DNA of 64,000 nucleotides from contig NC_083347.1 of NCBI RefSeq assembly GCF_019175385.1, forward strand, positions 121,900,124-121,964,123, read 5' to 3'. This document shows positions 18,250 to 30,097 of this stretch, piece by piece (the stretch's first letter is position 1; every line of letters starts with the position of its first letter). Made by a program: the position numbers and the translations under genes. The notes under the pieces are model-generated. The model did not search any database and was not told where the DNA came from. It saw nothing but the letters and a program-made list of their open reading frames with translations. Source of the stretch: Lycium barbarum. Lineage: Eukaryota; Streptophyta; Magnoliopsida; Solanales; Solanaceae.

Positions 18250-19698
18250 ATGAACATGAGAAAAGATGGCGTTGTTCATGTTGCAATGTTGCCATGGTTA
18301 GCATTTGGTCACATGCAGCCATTTTTCCAGCTTTCTATAGCTTTAGCCAAAGAAGGAGTTAATGTCTCTTTCATTTCTACTCCCAAAAACATTAAGAGAC
18401 TTCCCAAAATTACCCCCAACTTAGCACCACTAGTAAATTTAGTGGAATTTCCATTGCCAAAACTTGATGATAGGTGCCTTTTGCCTGATGATGCTGAGGC
18501 AACTGTTGACATTCCTCATGATAAAGTTGGCTACTTAAAAGTAGCTTATGATCTCCTTCAAGAACCAATCAAGCGATTCATCACGCGCGAAAGGCCCGAT
18601 TGGATCATCGTTGATATTAACTCCAATTGGGTAGTTGAGATTGGTCGAGATCTTGACATCCCCCTCATTAGCTTCAGTGTCTTCACTGCTGCTTTACGGG
18701 TCTTCATCGGGCCCCAGAAGCCTCAAGCTGGGCCCGGCCAGCCCCAAGATGGATCAGTGCCAGTGCTTGAACTTTTGACAACACCACCACCATGGGTGGA
18801 TTTCCCATCGATGGTCGCTTACCGAAAATACGAAGCCATACAAGTGATTACTATGCTACATCTTAGAGAGAATGCTACACGTGAAACTTTAGTGGGACAT
18901 GATCCTACTATAGACCACGCGTATAGAATTGTGGGTATACGTACTTGCTCTGAAGTGGAAGGCGATTACTTAGAGACGTATAAAAGAATCTATGGGAAGC
19001 CAGTTATTCCGATCGGATTGCTTCCACCCGAAGAAATATTAGCCCTGGATGAAAGAACTCTTGCCGGTCAGCCAGAGTGGCAGAAGATTTCCAAATGGCT
19101 CGACCGACAAAAGCCAAGATCCGTTGTGTTTGTGGGATTTGGAAGTGAATGCAAATTTAGTAAGAATCAACTATATGAAATTGCAAATGGAGTACAACTC
19201 TCAGGACTACCATTTATGTGGATATTACAGAAGCCCGAATGGGCTTCGAACGATGCTGATGCTTTGCCATCGGTTTTTGGCGAAGCAAAGAAAGGGAGAG
19301 GGTTGGTGCACATTGGCTGGGCCCCGCAGAAGGAAATTCTGGCACATTCATCAATTGGAGGATCTCTTTTTCATGCAGGATGGGGTTCGACCATTGAAAC
19401 TTTACAACATGGTCATGTTCTTGTGGTGTTGCCTTTCATTTTCGATCAGGGATTGAATGCAAGATTACTAGTAGAGAAAGGCTTGGCGATCGAAGTGAAG
19501 AGGAACGAAGAAGATGGATCGTTTAGTGGAAATGACATAGCAATGTCATTAAGAGAAGCGATGGTTTCAGAGGAAGGGGAAGAGCTAAGAGCTCGAGCAA
19601 AAAGGGCTGCTGCTATTTTTGGTGACCGAAACCTTCACGACTCCTACATTAGAAATTTTGTGGAGTATTTGAAAAGTAATGGTGAGATGAAGGTTTAG
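18250..19698 (+). CDS. UDP-glycosyltransferase, UGT91-type (copy 2)
   Basis: Intact single-exon gene of 482 aa, a close paralogue of the gene at 14,419. It starts MNMRKDGVVHVAMLPW with the catalytic-type histidine at residue 21 (FGHMQPFF). The PSPG box is at about residues 357-400, from WAPQKEIL to the final Q of FIFDQ, with the same unusual HAGWGS core. Compared with copy 1 it has a short insertion in the N-terminal domain (RCLLPDDAE where copy 1 has LPDDAE) and several substitutions in the acceptor-side region around residues 150-200, the part that usually sets acceptor choice. It is expected to be cytosolic and to transfer a sugar, often rhamnose or glucose in this clade, onto an already glycosylated metabolite. 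It lies 0.95 kb downstream of the MIR399 unit 3 hairpins. Confidence 0.93.
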   Translation: MNMRKDGVVHVAMLPWLAFGHMQPFFQLSIALAKEGVNVSFISTPKNIKRLPKITPNLAPLVNLVEFPLPKLDDRCLLPDDAEATVDIPHDKVGYLKVAYDLLQEPIKRFITRERPDWIIVDINSNWVVEIGRDLDIPLISFSVFTAALRVFIGPQKPQAGPGQPQDGSVPVLELLTTPPPWVDFPSMVAYRKYEAIQVITMLHLRENATRETLVGHDPTIDHAYRIVGIRTCSEVEGDYLETYKRIYGKPVIPIGLLPPEEILALDERTLAGQPEWQKISKWLDRQKPRSVVFVGFGSECKFSKNQLYEIANGVQLSGLPFMWILQKPEWASNDADALPSVFGEAKKGRGLVHIGWAPQKEILAHSSIGGSLFHAGWGSTIETLQHGHVLVVLPFIFDQGLNARLLVEKGLAIEVKRNEEDGSFSGNDIAMSLREAMVSEEGEELRARAKRAAAIFGDRNLHDSYIRNFVEYLKSNGEMKV

Positions 19699-19730
19699 TC
19701 ATCACCTATCAAATCACAAATCGTAGTATA

Positions 19731-20018
19731 CCTAGTTCTCTCTATCTCTTATTTTCTTCATGCTTATTTTCTTTCCCGGACCTCGCGCATAGCGGGAGTT
19801 AGTGCACCGGGCTACCCTTTTTGTTAGTCAGTAAAGCTTTGTTACCTCATTAGGATTGGTAAGGTAAAACCTAGCTCCTTTGCTTGTACTTATATCCCTA
19901 TTGAGGATTATTTTCATTATTAATGGAAGACCGCTTGCCACCTCCTGTTTTTGCTATGATTGAATAAAAGCTCACCCAAGCTCTAATGGGTGATTACATT
20001 TAGAAAAAAAAAAAAAAA
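19731..20018 (+). mobile_element. retroelement fragment with a poly(A) tail in the 3' flank of UGT copy 2
   Basis: Sequence starting just after the UGT stop includes a SINE-like module (GGACCTCGCGCATAGCGGGA, GTGCACCGGGCTACCC) and ends in a run of about 15 A (20,004-20,018). GTAGTATAC before and GTGGTATAC after may be the target duplication. Copy 1 has no such insertion. It is either a SINE or a 5'-truncated LINE. Confidence 0.5.
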
Positions 20019-20068
20019 CCGTGAGTGGTATACTTAATTCCCTTGTATTTATTGTTGAATTGATTACT

Positions 20069-20130
20069 TTTCCTCTTATAATTTGGTTTACTAAGATAAT
20101 TTTCCTCTTATAATTTGGTTTACTAAGATA
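20069..20130. repeat. 32-bp tandem duplication
   Basis: The segment TTTCCTCTTATAATTTGGTT followed by TACTAAGATA occurs twice in a row with perfect identity. No function apparent. Confidence 0.85.
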
Positions 20131-20304
20131 CTCCTATGCTAATTTATGTGACATTCTTTTCTTATTAGACTCTTTCAAAAAGAAAGGTGGGTGGGGGGTA
20201 AGTCTGACTTCCAAGATACTATTAATCATATGGCTCAATCTGTCCAAGAGGAAAAACATAGGTTGTATTGGTATGGATTCCCCTAAACTTATTAACCTCT
20301 AGAT

Positions 20305-20477
20305 CAGGGGCGCAGGCAGAGGGGTGCAAGGGTATTCAAATGAACCCCGTTAGTTGAAAATTAGATTGTGTAATAAGGTAGAAATGATTTTATTTACATA
20401 TATATGGGTTGTCGAATTCCCTTGTCAAAAAAAAACCTTTTTGTTTTAATCTTATTTGAATTCCAGGCTCGCCACTG
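20305..20477. mobile_element. hAT-type MITE
   Basis: Ends CAGGGGCG and CGCCACTG are imperfect inverted repeats of the hAT type. They are flanked by a perfect 8-bp duplication CTCTAGAT (20,297-20,304 and 20,478-20,485). The element is 173 bp and non-coding. A degraded relative seems to lie in intron 2 of the bHLH-like gene, near 49,790-49,940. Confidence 0.8.
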
Positions 20478-20876
20478 CTCTAGATTATACAAAAAGAATA
20501 GTTAGCTGACATAAAAATTTGTGTATCATATCTAAACTCTATACTAGCTACGCATTTGAGCTTTGTCTAGTTAAAAGGCTTCTTTAGTGTAACCATTGGT
20601 AGTACATAATTTAATATACCATATAAGGCAGCCAATATTGCTTCTACTTCATTGTTACAGTGGCATTTGGCCTCGGACATAAGAGAAAGCCAAGGTAGGT
20701 CATTGTAGAAATTATTCGTTGACCATCTAATTTGAAGCAAACTGAATTTTGTAGTATTTTGATAAGAATATATCTCATCATAAGCCTAACAATTACTTAT
20801 CCAAGCGAAAAAACTCTCTCCGTACAACAAACCACAACGGTAAAAAGCCAAACGCGTAGACTCACTCTCTTACCTA

Positions 20877-23147
20877 ATGACACCACCGGCGGCCGGATTA
20901 CCGGCGCGTATAGATCAACCAAAAGACCCTACTACAAAGCCGAACACCTCTATGGTGCCAAAAACAAAGAAGATCGATTATAAGGGAGCAATCGAAGAGA
21001 ACCCCGCTCCTTTCATCCCTATTATCAACGATCCAGTGGTGGTCAGGCAAACAGTACATAACGGCACTCCGGCGGCGATTTTCGATGCTGATAATTACTA
21101 TGGGGTAATGACCGAACAGTGTAAATGGACTCTAGTTGGAAAATACACGTATGGCAGACCCCAAATCGATTTGATTAGAACTAAATTCAAAGAGCAGATT
21201 CCTCTAAAAGGTAAGGTGCGTATAGGTGTGTATGACTATCGCCATATTTTTCTAGATTTCGACAATGAAGCCGACCTAAATGATGTATACTTTAGGAGAT
21301 TTATCTCTACTGATAATGCTTTGATGAGAATGTTCAAATGGTCTCCGGATTTCGATCCAAATGAAGAAACCTCTTTAGCCCCAATTTGGGTCTTGTTACC
21401 GGAATTGAAGTATCACTTGTTCCAATGGAATTATATTAGCCAAATTCTTCAGCAAGTAGGAACTCCATTAAAAGAAGATCTTGCTACTAATCTAAGAACT
21501 AGGCCAAATTTAGCCAAGGTAAGGATAGAGGTTGATCTGGAAAAAAATCTCCCAAATTCTATTTTTGTTGGAATAGAAAAGAAAGGGGCTGGTTTGAAAG
21601 GTTATTATCAAAGATTGGAATACGAAGGTGTCCCGGCATTTTGCAGAATATGTAGATTACAAGGACATGATCAAATTAATTGTAAAGTCGCAGCTAGAAA
21701 GAGTGCTAACCAACAGGAAGGAAAACAGGTTGTAACAGAGGAAGAGTCGAGCAAGCAAGAACAGGGGGAACAAGGAGAAGCACAACAATTAAAGGGAGAA
21801 GGAGTGGAAGAAAAAAAAATGCATGATGATGATGATGGTTTCATAGAGGTCACCAGGAGAAAGAATAAGAAGGCCTCTTTTAAGCCAATAAATCAACAAA
21901 CAGAAAAACAAGGAAATAAAATATTTCAAGCAACATCTTCAAATGTGCAACACGTGCAACAGAAACAACAACATGGGCAGCACTATGCCCAGCAGCATGT
22001 GCAGCAGCGTGGGCAGCAACATGCCCAGTAGCAGCGTGGGCAGCAACATGCTGTGCAGCAGCAGCAACGTGGGCAGCAACATGCTGTGCAGCAGCAGACG
22101 CGGCAGCATGGGCAGCAGCAGGTGAGGCAGCACGCGCAGCAACAACAGCAAAATGACGTGCACAAACAGCAACTGGAACAGCAGCATGTGCATCCCACTC
22201 CATCAAAAAATGGGCAGCAGCAGCAGCAACACGGGCAGAAACAGCAGCATGTGAATCAACAACAACAGCATGTGCAACGACAGCAGCATGTGCAACGACA
22301 GCAGCATCTTACAACTGAAAACGTGCAGCCTCAACAACATGATACAACCGAAAATGAGCAACAACAACATTGTACAGTCGAAAAAGGAGAGCAAAAAATC
22401 AAGGGTGTTGGACCTAAAAGACAGAAAAAGAAACAAAAAGCAAAAAACAAAAAGAACATACCTGCAGCTAGATTCCTCAAGAACATGCTATGGGCGAAAC
22501 AGAAATCAAAACAGGGCCATATCAAGGATATTCTTAATAAACCAGAGCAATCTGGGAACAAAGACATACCTGAAAACATCACGGCAAAAGCGGCAGCTCA
22601 GAACATCATCAAAGTTAATCGAGGGATAAACGAAGATGAGGATCCTGACAGTCAAGGCAGCAGCTCTGAGGGAGTTCATAAGGGACACATGTCCCCTATC
22701 ACTGCAGATACCGAGTGCTTGCAACAAAAAGGTGGTACTTTGGTGATAGATTTGGGAAGTCTTGAGTACATTCCCCCAGGAAAACAAAACAGAAATGGCA
22801 CAGATATAGAGCATGACTCTGATCAGGAGCATTGTTATGACACTAGTGAAGATCAAATAGAAGGAATATCATCTGATGAAGAAGTGCCAGATAGTTTTTT
22901 AGATGTTACTAAAGAAGAAGAGGCACAGATTCTGGACAGTTTGACGGAAATATTTGTCCCAAGCCCAAAGGACAACAAAGACCCTATCGCACATGAAATG
23001 GAAGAAATCATACAACAACAAGGTTTGTCTCCGAGAGGTAACAAAAACAAAAAAGGTAAGAACATTAATAAGGAAGACAATACTGTACTCCTAGAAAATT
23101 TTGAACAATCTGGAAAGGTTGTTCCACCACCTAAGATTTCTTTATGA
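20877..23147 (+). pseudogene. LINE A ORF1 (Gag-like RNA-binding protein), one nonsense codon
   Basis: The frame of 756 codons is interrupted once, by TAG at 22,029-22,031 (codon 385), inside a repeat where the neighbouring codons are CAG. An N-terminal DUF4283 domain (about codons 78-220) is followed by a CCHC knuckle CRICRLQGHDQINC (about 256-269), the usual pair in plant LINE ORF1 proteins that bind element RNA. A Gln/His-rich low-complexity stretch follows (about codons 355-482), then a Lys-rich stretch and an acidic C-terminus. Its stop overlaps the ORF2 start as ATGA (23,144-23,147). Confidence 0.9.
21943..22320 (+). repeat. CAG/CAT-rich coding minisatellite in LINE A ORF1
   Basis: Irregular repeats of GGGCAGCAACATG and GTGCAGCAGCA type units encode HGQQ, HVQQ, RGQQH and QHAQQ. 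The reverse strand is also open (Ala/His/Val-rich, 22,206-21,880), a by-product of the repeat. LINE B lacks this tract. Confidence 0.85.
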
Positions 23148-26100
23148 TTAAATTCATAATATGGAATATTAGGGGGATGACCTCCAAAGGTGCTCTTGAA
23201 AGCCTAACCAAGGTAGTCAAAATTTATAAAATTGATTTTGTTGCTTTACAAGAACCTTTCTTTAAAAGTAATAAAGTTGATAAGTTTAGGAGAAGGTTAG
23301 GATTTGACCATGCCATCTCCAATTCACATAGTAAAGTTTGGATCTTCTGGAATTCTAACATTGTTTGTTCAGTGATTTCCAAGACTAGACAACAGGTTAC
23401 CTTGCAGGTTAAATGGCAGGGAAGCACAGATATGTCTTGGATAACTATTGTATATTCTCGATCACGAGCTAACAAGAGGAAACATCTTTGGCAGAAATTA
23501 AGAGACTTAAATTCTATCATTGATGGTCCATGGGTCATTGGTGGGGATTTCAACTCTATAATGGAAGCAGAAGAGAAAAAAGGGGGTGTCTCTTTTAGAT
23601 TAAGTACCTGTCTAGACTTTATAAATTGTATGGATGAGTGTGGTATGACGGATGCTGGTTTTGTAGGCAATATTCACACTTGGTGTAATGGCAGAGGAGG
23701 TACTGAAAGAATCCATATGAGACTAGACAGACTTTTTCACAATGAGGAATGGGCTACTACATTCACAAATATCACTGTGGAGCACCTCTCAAAGACAGGC
23801 TCAGACCATAACCTACTGTTGGTCACCTGCACTAACGATAACCAACAGGTAATCAAATACTTTAAGTTTCTTAATTTTTGGACTGACCAAGAAGACTTTC
23901 TCCCATTGGTTAGAACAGTTTGGGAAACCGAAGTATATGGTAATCCTATGTGGAGATTTCATCAAAAGCTTAAAATGGTGGCCAAAGAACTTAGTAAATG
24001 GTCTAGAGACAGTATTGGAGATGTGTTTCAGAGAGTCAAGGATATGGAGAAGGAAGTCTCCGCTGCTGAAACTACATATCTGACCTCAGACTCTGATACT
24101 GACAGAATGCTTCTCAATAAGTCCAAAGTTGAATACATCAAGTGGTTGAAAATGGAAGACTCCATCATCAGGCAAAAAGCAAGAATAAAATGGGCTGAGG
24201 ATGGAGACTCCAACACAAAATACTTTCATAGCACTATAAGGGCTAGAAGAAGAAGAGCCCAGATTTACAAAATCAAAGATCAGCAGGGTCAGTGGGTAGA
24301 AGGAAATGTTAATATTTCACAGGCTGCGATTGACTACTTCAGTGGTATCTTCACCGAAAATCAAAAGATAGTGAACCTGAATTTTGTAAGAGATTGTGAC
24401 AATTTGATCAATGATGAAGACAACTCTCATTTGACTAAAATCCCAACAGAAGAGGAAATCAAGATAGCTATAGATTCTATGGATCCAAACAGCTGTGCAG
24501 GTCCAGATGGATTCAATGGCCTTTTTTTTCAACATTGCTGGGATATCATCAGAAGAGAGGTAGTATCTTTTGTGCTTTCTTTCTTCCACGGAGCTGATCT
24601 TACTAAGTTCTATACTCATTCCTGTTTAACTCTAATTCCTAAGGTTACTTCTCCGGACTGTTTTTCTAAACTTAGACCTATCAGTTTAAGTAACTTTTCT
24701 AACAAGATATTATCAAAAATCCTTGCCTTGAGAATCAACACCATTTTACCCAAGATCATTTCTGAAAATCAATCAGGCTTTGTCAAAGGTAGACAGATAA
24801 CCGAGAATATTCTCCTAACACAAGAGATTATTCAAGGTATTAGATCTAAATCTGACAGTTGCAATGTTGCTATCAAACTTGACATGTCTAAAGCTTATGA
24901 TAAACTTTCCTGAAATTTCCTGACTTCTGTCCTTAAGAAGATGGGATTTGCCGAGTTTTTTATACGAATGGTTTTTAGACTAATTTCTAACAATTGGTAC
25001 TCAGTAATAATTAATGGTACTAGATATGGTTTTTTCAAATCTTCTAGAGGTTTAAAACAAGGTGATCCTTTATCTCCTGCTCTTTTTATAATTGCTGCTG
25101 AAACTCTTTCCAGAGCCTTGAATTATCTTCGGCATAATAATAGGTTCATTAGCTTCTCTATGCATAAAAAAGGGCCACTGATTAATCATCTAAGCTATGC
25201 AGATGACCTGGTATTGTTCACTTCTGCTGATAAATACTCTATTAAGCTTATTATGAAACAGTTGAAGTTGTATCAACAGGCGTCAGGACAGGTAATCAAC
25301 AACGAAAAAACTTTCTTTCTCACACATAGTAAGACCGACAGAATCTATAATAGGAGGATTAGAAGGTGGACTGGTTACAAGCAAGCTTCCTTCCCCTTTA
25401 CTTATTTAGGCTGTCCTATATACTGTGGTAGAAAGAGAATTTCTTATTTCTCGGACATTTCAAAAAAGATTCTTAATAAGATTGCAGGTTGGCAAGGTAA
25501 ATTCCTATCCCCTGGAGGTAAGGCTGTGCTTATTAAACACGTTTTACAATCTCAGGCTTTACATATATTTGTCGCCCTAATGCCTCCTGTCACAGTTCTT
25601 TATGAGATTGAAATGAAATTTGCTAATTTTTTCTGGGGAGAAAAAGATGGCAATAATAGCTATCATTGGTCTTCCTGGGAGAACATGAGTTTTCCAACCA
25701 AAGAAGGGGGTTTGGGGTTCAAGAGCCTTTTGGATATCTGCTACACTTTTACTGCTAAAAGATGGTGGAGATTAAGGACAGAACCTTCGCTGTGGGCCCA
25801 GTTCCTAAAAGCTAAGTATTGTCAAAGAAGTAATCCCAACTCTAAGGTGATAGCTTCTAAAGACTCTGCTGCCTGGAAGGATCTGCTTCACATCAGGGAT
25901 AAAATAGAGAACAATATCAACTGGCATATTAACTCAGGTAATATTTTATTTTGGTGGGATAACTGGACCTTCCAAGGGTCCATTTATCAGATGATTAACC
26001 CAACTCCCAAACCTGGTAATATAAAAGTCAACAATTTTTTATGGAACCAACAATGGGAGTTGGATAATATGGAGCCTTCAATACCAAGGGATATATTGAA

Positions 26101-27313
26101 TCTCATCAGGAATATCCCTATTGGTAATGAAGGAAAAAGGGATGAGGCTATTTGGAATTTGAGTAGGGATGGTAATTTTAGTTGAGCAACAGCCTTTGAA
26201 TTCCTCAGGAACAAACAGGTGGCAGCCCCTATTTACAATTTCATTTGGATAAAAGAAATTCCTTTCAAGATTTCTTTTTTCATGTGGAAACTTTTAAAGA
26301 AAAATCTTCCCTTGGATGCTTCATTATTGAGATTTCACATTGATAAAGGTCCCAGTTGCTGTTGTTGCAGGATAGCATGCATCGAAACAGGAGATCATGT
26401 TTTTGTAGCAAGTGAACTAGCAAAACAAACTTGGCAAATTATTACAAGACCGTTGGGAATGAACATGATTGGAAACACTGTCCAAGCAATCATATGGCAA
26501 TGGTGGAGACAAAAACCAAGAAATATAGTGCACAAATTCCTTCTACTAATCACACCAGTGATAGTATGCTGGGAGATTTGGAAAGCAAGATGTACAATAA
26601 AATTTGAAAAAAAAAAAATCACTGCCTCTAATATATGTTTTCAATCTCTGTTTCAGATCAAGGTGGCCATTGGAAAGAAGTTCAAATTCATTGATTACAC
26701 ATGGAACTGGAGCAAAGTCTGTCTTATGGCAGAAAATTTCAAGGCAGTCATTACAAGCAAAATGATCAGATGGGTCAAACCAACTGGCAACACTTGGAAA
26801 CTCAACACTGACGGAAGCTACATGAAGAATCAAAACAAAGCGGGTGCAGGTGGTATTGTTAGGAACAGAATTGGGAACATGATAATGGCTTTCTCATATC
26901 CTTCTCAATGCTACACTAACAATTACAGTGAAGCCTATGCAGCTTTAATTGGAATATCTTGGTGTGTTAATCATCAATTCGAGGCTCTTGAAGTAGAATT
27001 GGATTCCATGCTTGTGGTGCAAATGTTAAATGGTACTTTCAAACCTCCATGGAGGATACAAAGCATCATTGATGACATAAAAACAAAGATGAATCATAGA
27101 AACATCTCTATCAAGCATTGCTATAGGGAAGGAAATGAGGTGGCAGATGCTCTAGCCAAACATGCTACACAAATTCAGGGCCAAATGATTTTTTTGAATG
27201 AAGGAGACCTACCCACAGTGGTTAGAGGTGCCTTAAGGATGAATAAACTAGATTTCCCATCCTTTAGAAGAAGAGTAAAGAAGAATACCAGTTGGTACTT
27301 TGAACCTCCTTAA
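23144..27313 (+). pseudogene. LINE A ORF2 (endonuclease / reverse transcriptase / RNase H), two nonsense codons
   Basis: The frame of 1389 codons is interrupted by TGA at 24,911-24,913 (codon 590) and TGA at 26,183-26,185 (codon 1014). Domains: AP-type endonuclease at about codons 1-225 (IIWNIRGM, ALQEPF, GGDFNSI, SDHNLL); reverse transcriptase at about 490-745 with YADD at 685-688; zf-RVT zinc-binding segment near 1026-1110 (FMWKLLKKNLP, CCCCR); RNase H at about 1220-1345 (LNTDGSYMK, SEAYAALIG, ELDSMLVVQML, REGNEVADALAKH). Both stops lie at positions where relatives carry tryptophan, so each is explained by one G-to-A change. The start overlaps the ORF1 stop, suggesting coupled translation. 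Confidence 0.92.
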
Positions 27314-27752
27314 GTTATTCACCTGTAGAATGCATTAGCTTATGATAAGTTTCAATGCATTAGCATAGGATCTATGTGTAAGATCTTCGGATCAAAATGG
27401 TAACATGGAGGCTTCGGCTGTCCTAAAATTCAAAGGAGGTAAGGTATTAAGTCCCCCTCCAATATGGTGTAACTGTTGTTTAAATTTATGGACGAGGTTT
27501 TTTGGAGGGAAAAAAAAAAAATATCTCATCATAATCAATCAGTCTGACACTTATGCAGAGGTGTAACTAGCTTATAATTTACGGATTTATGTGTGTTAAA
27601 TATGGTCCACGCCCAGATTCAGACTTCCATGAACCGGGGGCATTTCATCAACCCCCTCCCACCCCCCACCCCCCCGACGCAGTCTGGGGCCCACATCGGA
27701 TGTGTCTGACTCTAATACCATGTTAAATACTTAAATATTGACCGAGCCTAAT

Positions 27753-30097
27753 TGTCACACCCCCGACGAGGAGTATGACAAGCTCCGACCCGTAAGCCGA
27801 AGTCACATGACTTATCTGTTACTTGGACATCACATACCATAACTCAAGAACGTCAGCTCGCGGAAAAGGAGCCAACATAAAGGTATTCGATAAATCAACA
27901 CATATATACACATGCGGACCGACAAGGTCGCTACAACATCAAGTATATCTCAAAGCCGACAAGACAATCAAAACATATCAAGAAGCCAAAACAAGGCCGA
28001 CAAGGCCATACATAATATTTACATATCCCACAATGTCCATGAGCCTCTAGGAGTATACTTATGAACATATATTACACCAAAAGAAAAATACCAAAAGATA
28101 GCAAGCCCGGAGTAGAGGTACTTGCTAGCACCGCTGAAGCTGGGAAGTCCTACTGTGGTTGCTCTTCAACAAATCTGTCAGGGCCTGCAGCACGAAATGC
28201 AGTGTCCCGTGCAAAGGGACGTCAGTACTGATAAAAGTACTGAGTATGTAAGTCAGGAGGGAAACAACACAATTAAGATAAAATGGGACATTAGTATAGG
28301 CAAAAGAAAAATCCAACATCTGGAAGTAGCACAAAATGCAATGCATGATAAAATCATTTGTATGCTCATATGTATATATATATCTGTATATAATAAATAG
28401 TATCCATGCCCGGCCGTAAGGCTCGGTGTCATATATGTAAAATCATGCCCGGCCATTAAGGCTCGGTGTTATCATCATTAGCCCGCGTTCGGGGCAATAT
28501 CATAACATGCCCACTGCAGTGGTGTGCGCTTTTACGCGCCATGCCCGGCTGACTATAGCGCGGCACGGTGTAGTAAAATAGTGCAATACATGCATATATA
28601 TGTATATACCGTTATTGGGCTGGACTTAAAAAAAAAAAAAGGACTGCGCAGAGTTCCGCTTTCCTTCCGCGTTCTGAGGGCTTCCGCTTTTCTTCCGCGA
28701 TGCAGAAGGAAAGCGCAATGTCCTGAAGCTTTCTGCGCAGAACTCTGTTTTCCTTCCACAGCAATGTTCTGAGACTGGTTTTGAATGAGAAATCAAGGGT
28801 CTGATTCTTGGCCTTTCGGGGGGACATAAGGTCGTTAACCCCCGAATAGTTTATGGAATTCATCTCGAGTCCAAAGGAATAATCGATGACGATGAGTGAA
28901 ATAATGTCTAAAAAAACCAATCAAACAACCAGACCTTAAGATTGAAAATACAAGCATAGGAATGAAATGGCATTTGTTATGGAACGCTCGTGTTTATGTA
29001 CTAATTGGATTCGTGCCAAAGAAAGAGGAAAACGAACACCTTACATACCTTATCCGTCGAGCCACCCCTTAAAGAATTCCTTATATCGAGGCTTGCCCTT
29101 CGCCCGAGCCTACATATATATCGAGAAATGTATCATTAATCTTACTTTCATCGCATTCCCATTAACTTATAAGTATTAATTTATGGAAGTCTAATTTGGG
29201 TTACAAAAATTTGGGCAGCATTTCCCATATATCGTCGACTTCCTCCAAATGCTAAAACAACTTCCAAACAATACCAAAAACATTGACAACAACATCCTCA
29301 ACATTCCACAAAACAAATATATGTATTTTCATACAAATCCCTCTTCAAACCTCATCCATAAACCAACAACATCAATACAACAAACTACAACCTTTATTCT
29401 TATAACTATTTCCTTAATCAAGGTTGATAAGGGGAGAGATTCAAGGATTCATACCTTATTTTTACCAAGATGGCAAGATCTCCAATAATCACTTCTTCCC
29501 AAGCTAACTCTAACACAAAACGATATGATAATCGCGACTACAAGTTGTCCGGTCTTCGATTAGTACTCCGGAGCTTGAATTTTACTCAAGATTCTTACTT
29601 TTAGGTGATATTTAAGACCCCTTTAGTTGCTGAATTTTCTGGAACATTTTAGAGAGTTTTTGGATGAAAACAAATGGGGTTTTAACCCTTTTTATAAGGG
29701 CTGGGGTCGGCTGCACTGTAGCAGTGCTACTACAGTACTGTAGCGACCCTGTTTCTGTTCTGTCAGTTCAGTTTGTAACGTCTATAATTCTCTACTCCGA
29801 TATCCTATCGACGAGCGGTTTGTTGCATTATAAACTAGACTTGACGAACTTCATTTTAGGATTTTAAAACACCTTCAAACTCCTAATATACATGGAGATA
29901 TGCCCCTCCAAAGTTGGCTTAAAATCCTGTTTCAAATTTTTCGACACACTTAATTTCCTTGATTTGCTTGGTCCCCGAGTCTTCCATAGATTATTATATG
30001 AACTCAAACCCTCGTAACCATGAGATGAATGCGCCACGTCTAGACTTAACCAACTAATGCCCAATAGATTCCACGTATGCGACTACGAGGTGTAACA
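27753..30097 (+). mobile_element. solo LTR (2345 bp), probably Ty3/Gypsy
   Basis: It starts TGTCACACCCCCGACGAGG and ends CTACGAGGTGTAACA, ends common among plant Gypsy LTRs. The flanks CTAAT (27,748-27,752) and CTAAC (30,098-30,102) are a 5-bp target duplication with one change. No internal coding region is present, so the element was reduced to one LTR by recombination. A TATA-like TTTTTATAAGG near 29,690 suggests plus orientation. Short frames inside are not genes. Confidence 0.75.

Larger units (their letters stand above)
20784..27521 (+). mobile_element. LINE A: full-length non-LTR retrotransposon, recently disabled
   Basis: The 6.7-kb element is bounded by a perfect 13-bp target duplication TATCTCATCATAA (20,771-20,783 and 27,522-27,534) and ends in a short A run (27,510-27,521). 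It carries ORF1 (20,877-23,147) and ORF2 (23,144-27,313). Each is a single frame broken only by nonsense codons: one in ORF1 and two in ORF2. The 5' leader contains ACTCTCTCCGTACAA, shared with LINE B (40.4 kb). It belongs to the plant L1 type with an AP endonuclease, RT, a zinc-binding zf-RVT domain and a C-terminal RNase H. Confidence 0.95.

Noticed and set aside
20732..20983. Frame overlapping the LINE A 5' end
   Set aside because: It crosses the target duplication at 20,771-20,783 and lies in a different frame from the recognisable ORF1.
21880..22206. Ala/His/Val-rich minus-strand frames in LINE A
   Set aside because: They are the reverse reading of the CAG-rich repeat in ORF1 and do not resemble a protein.
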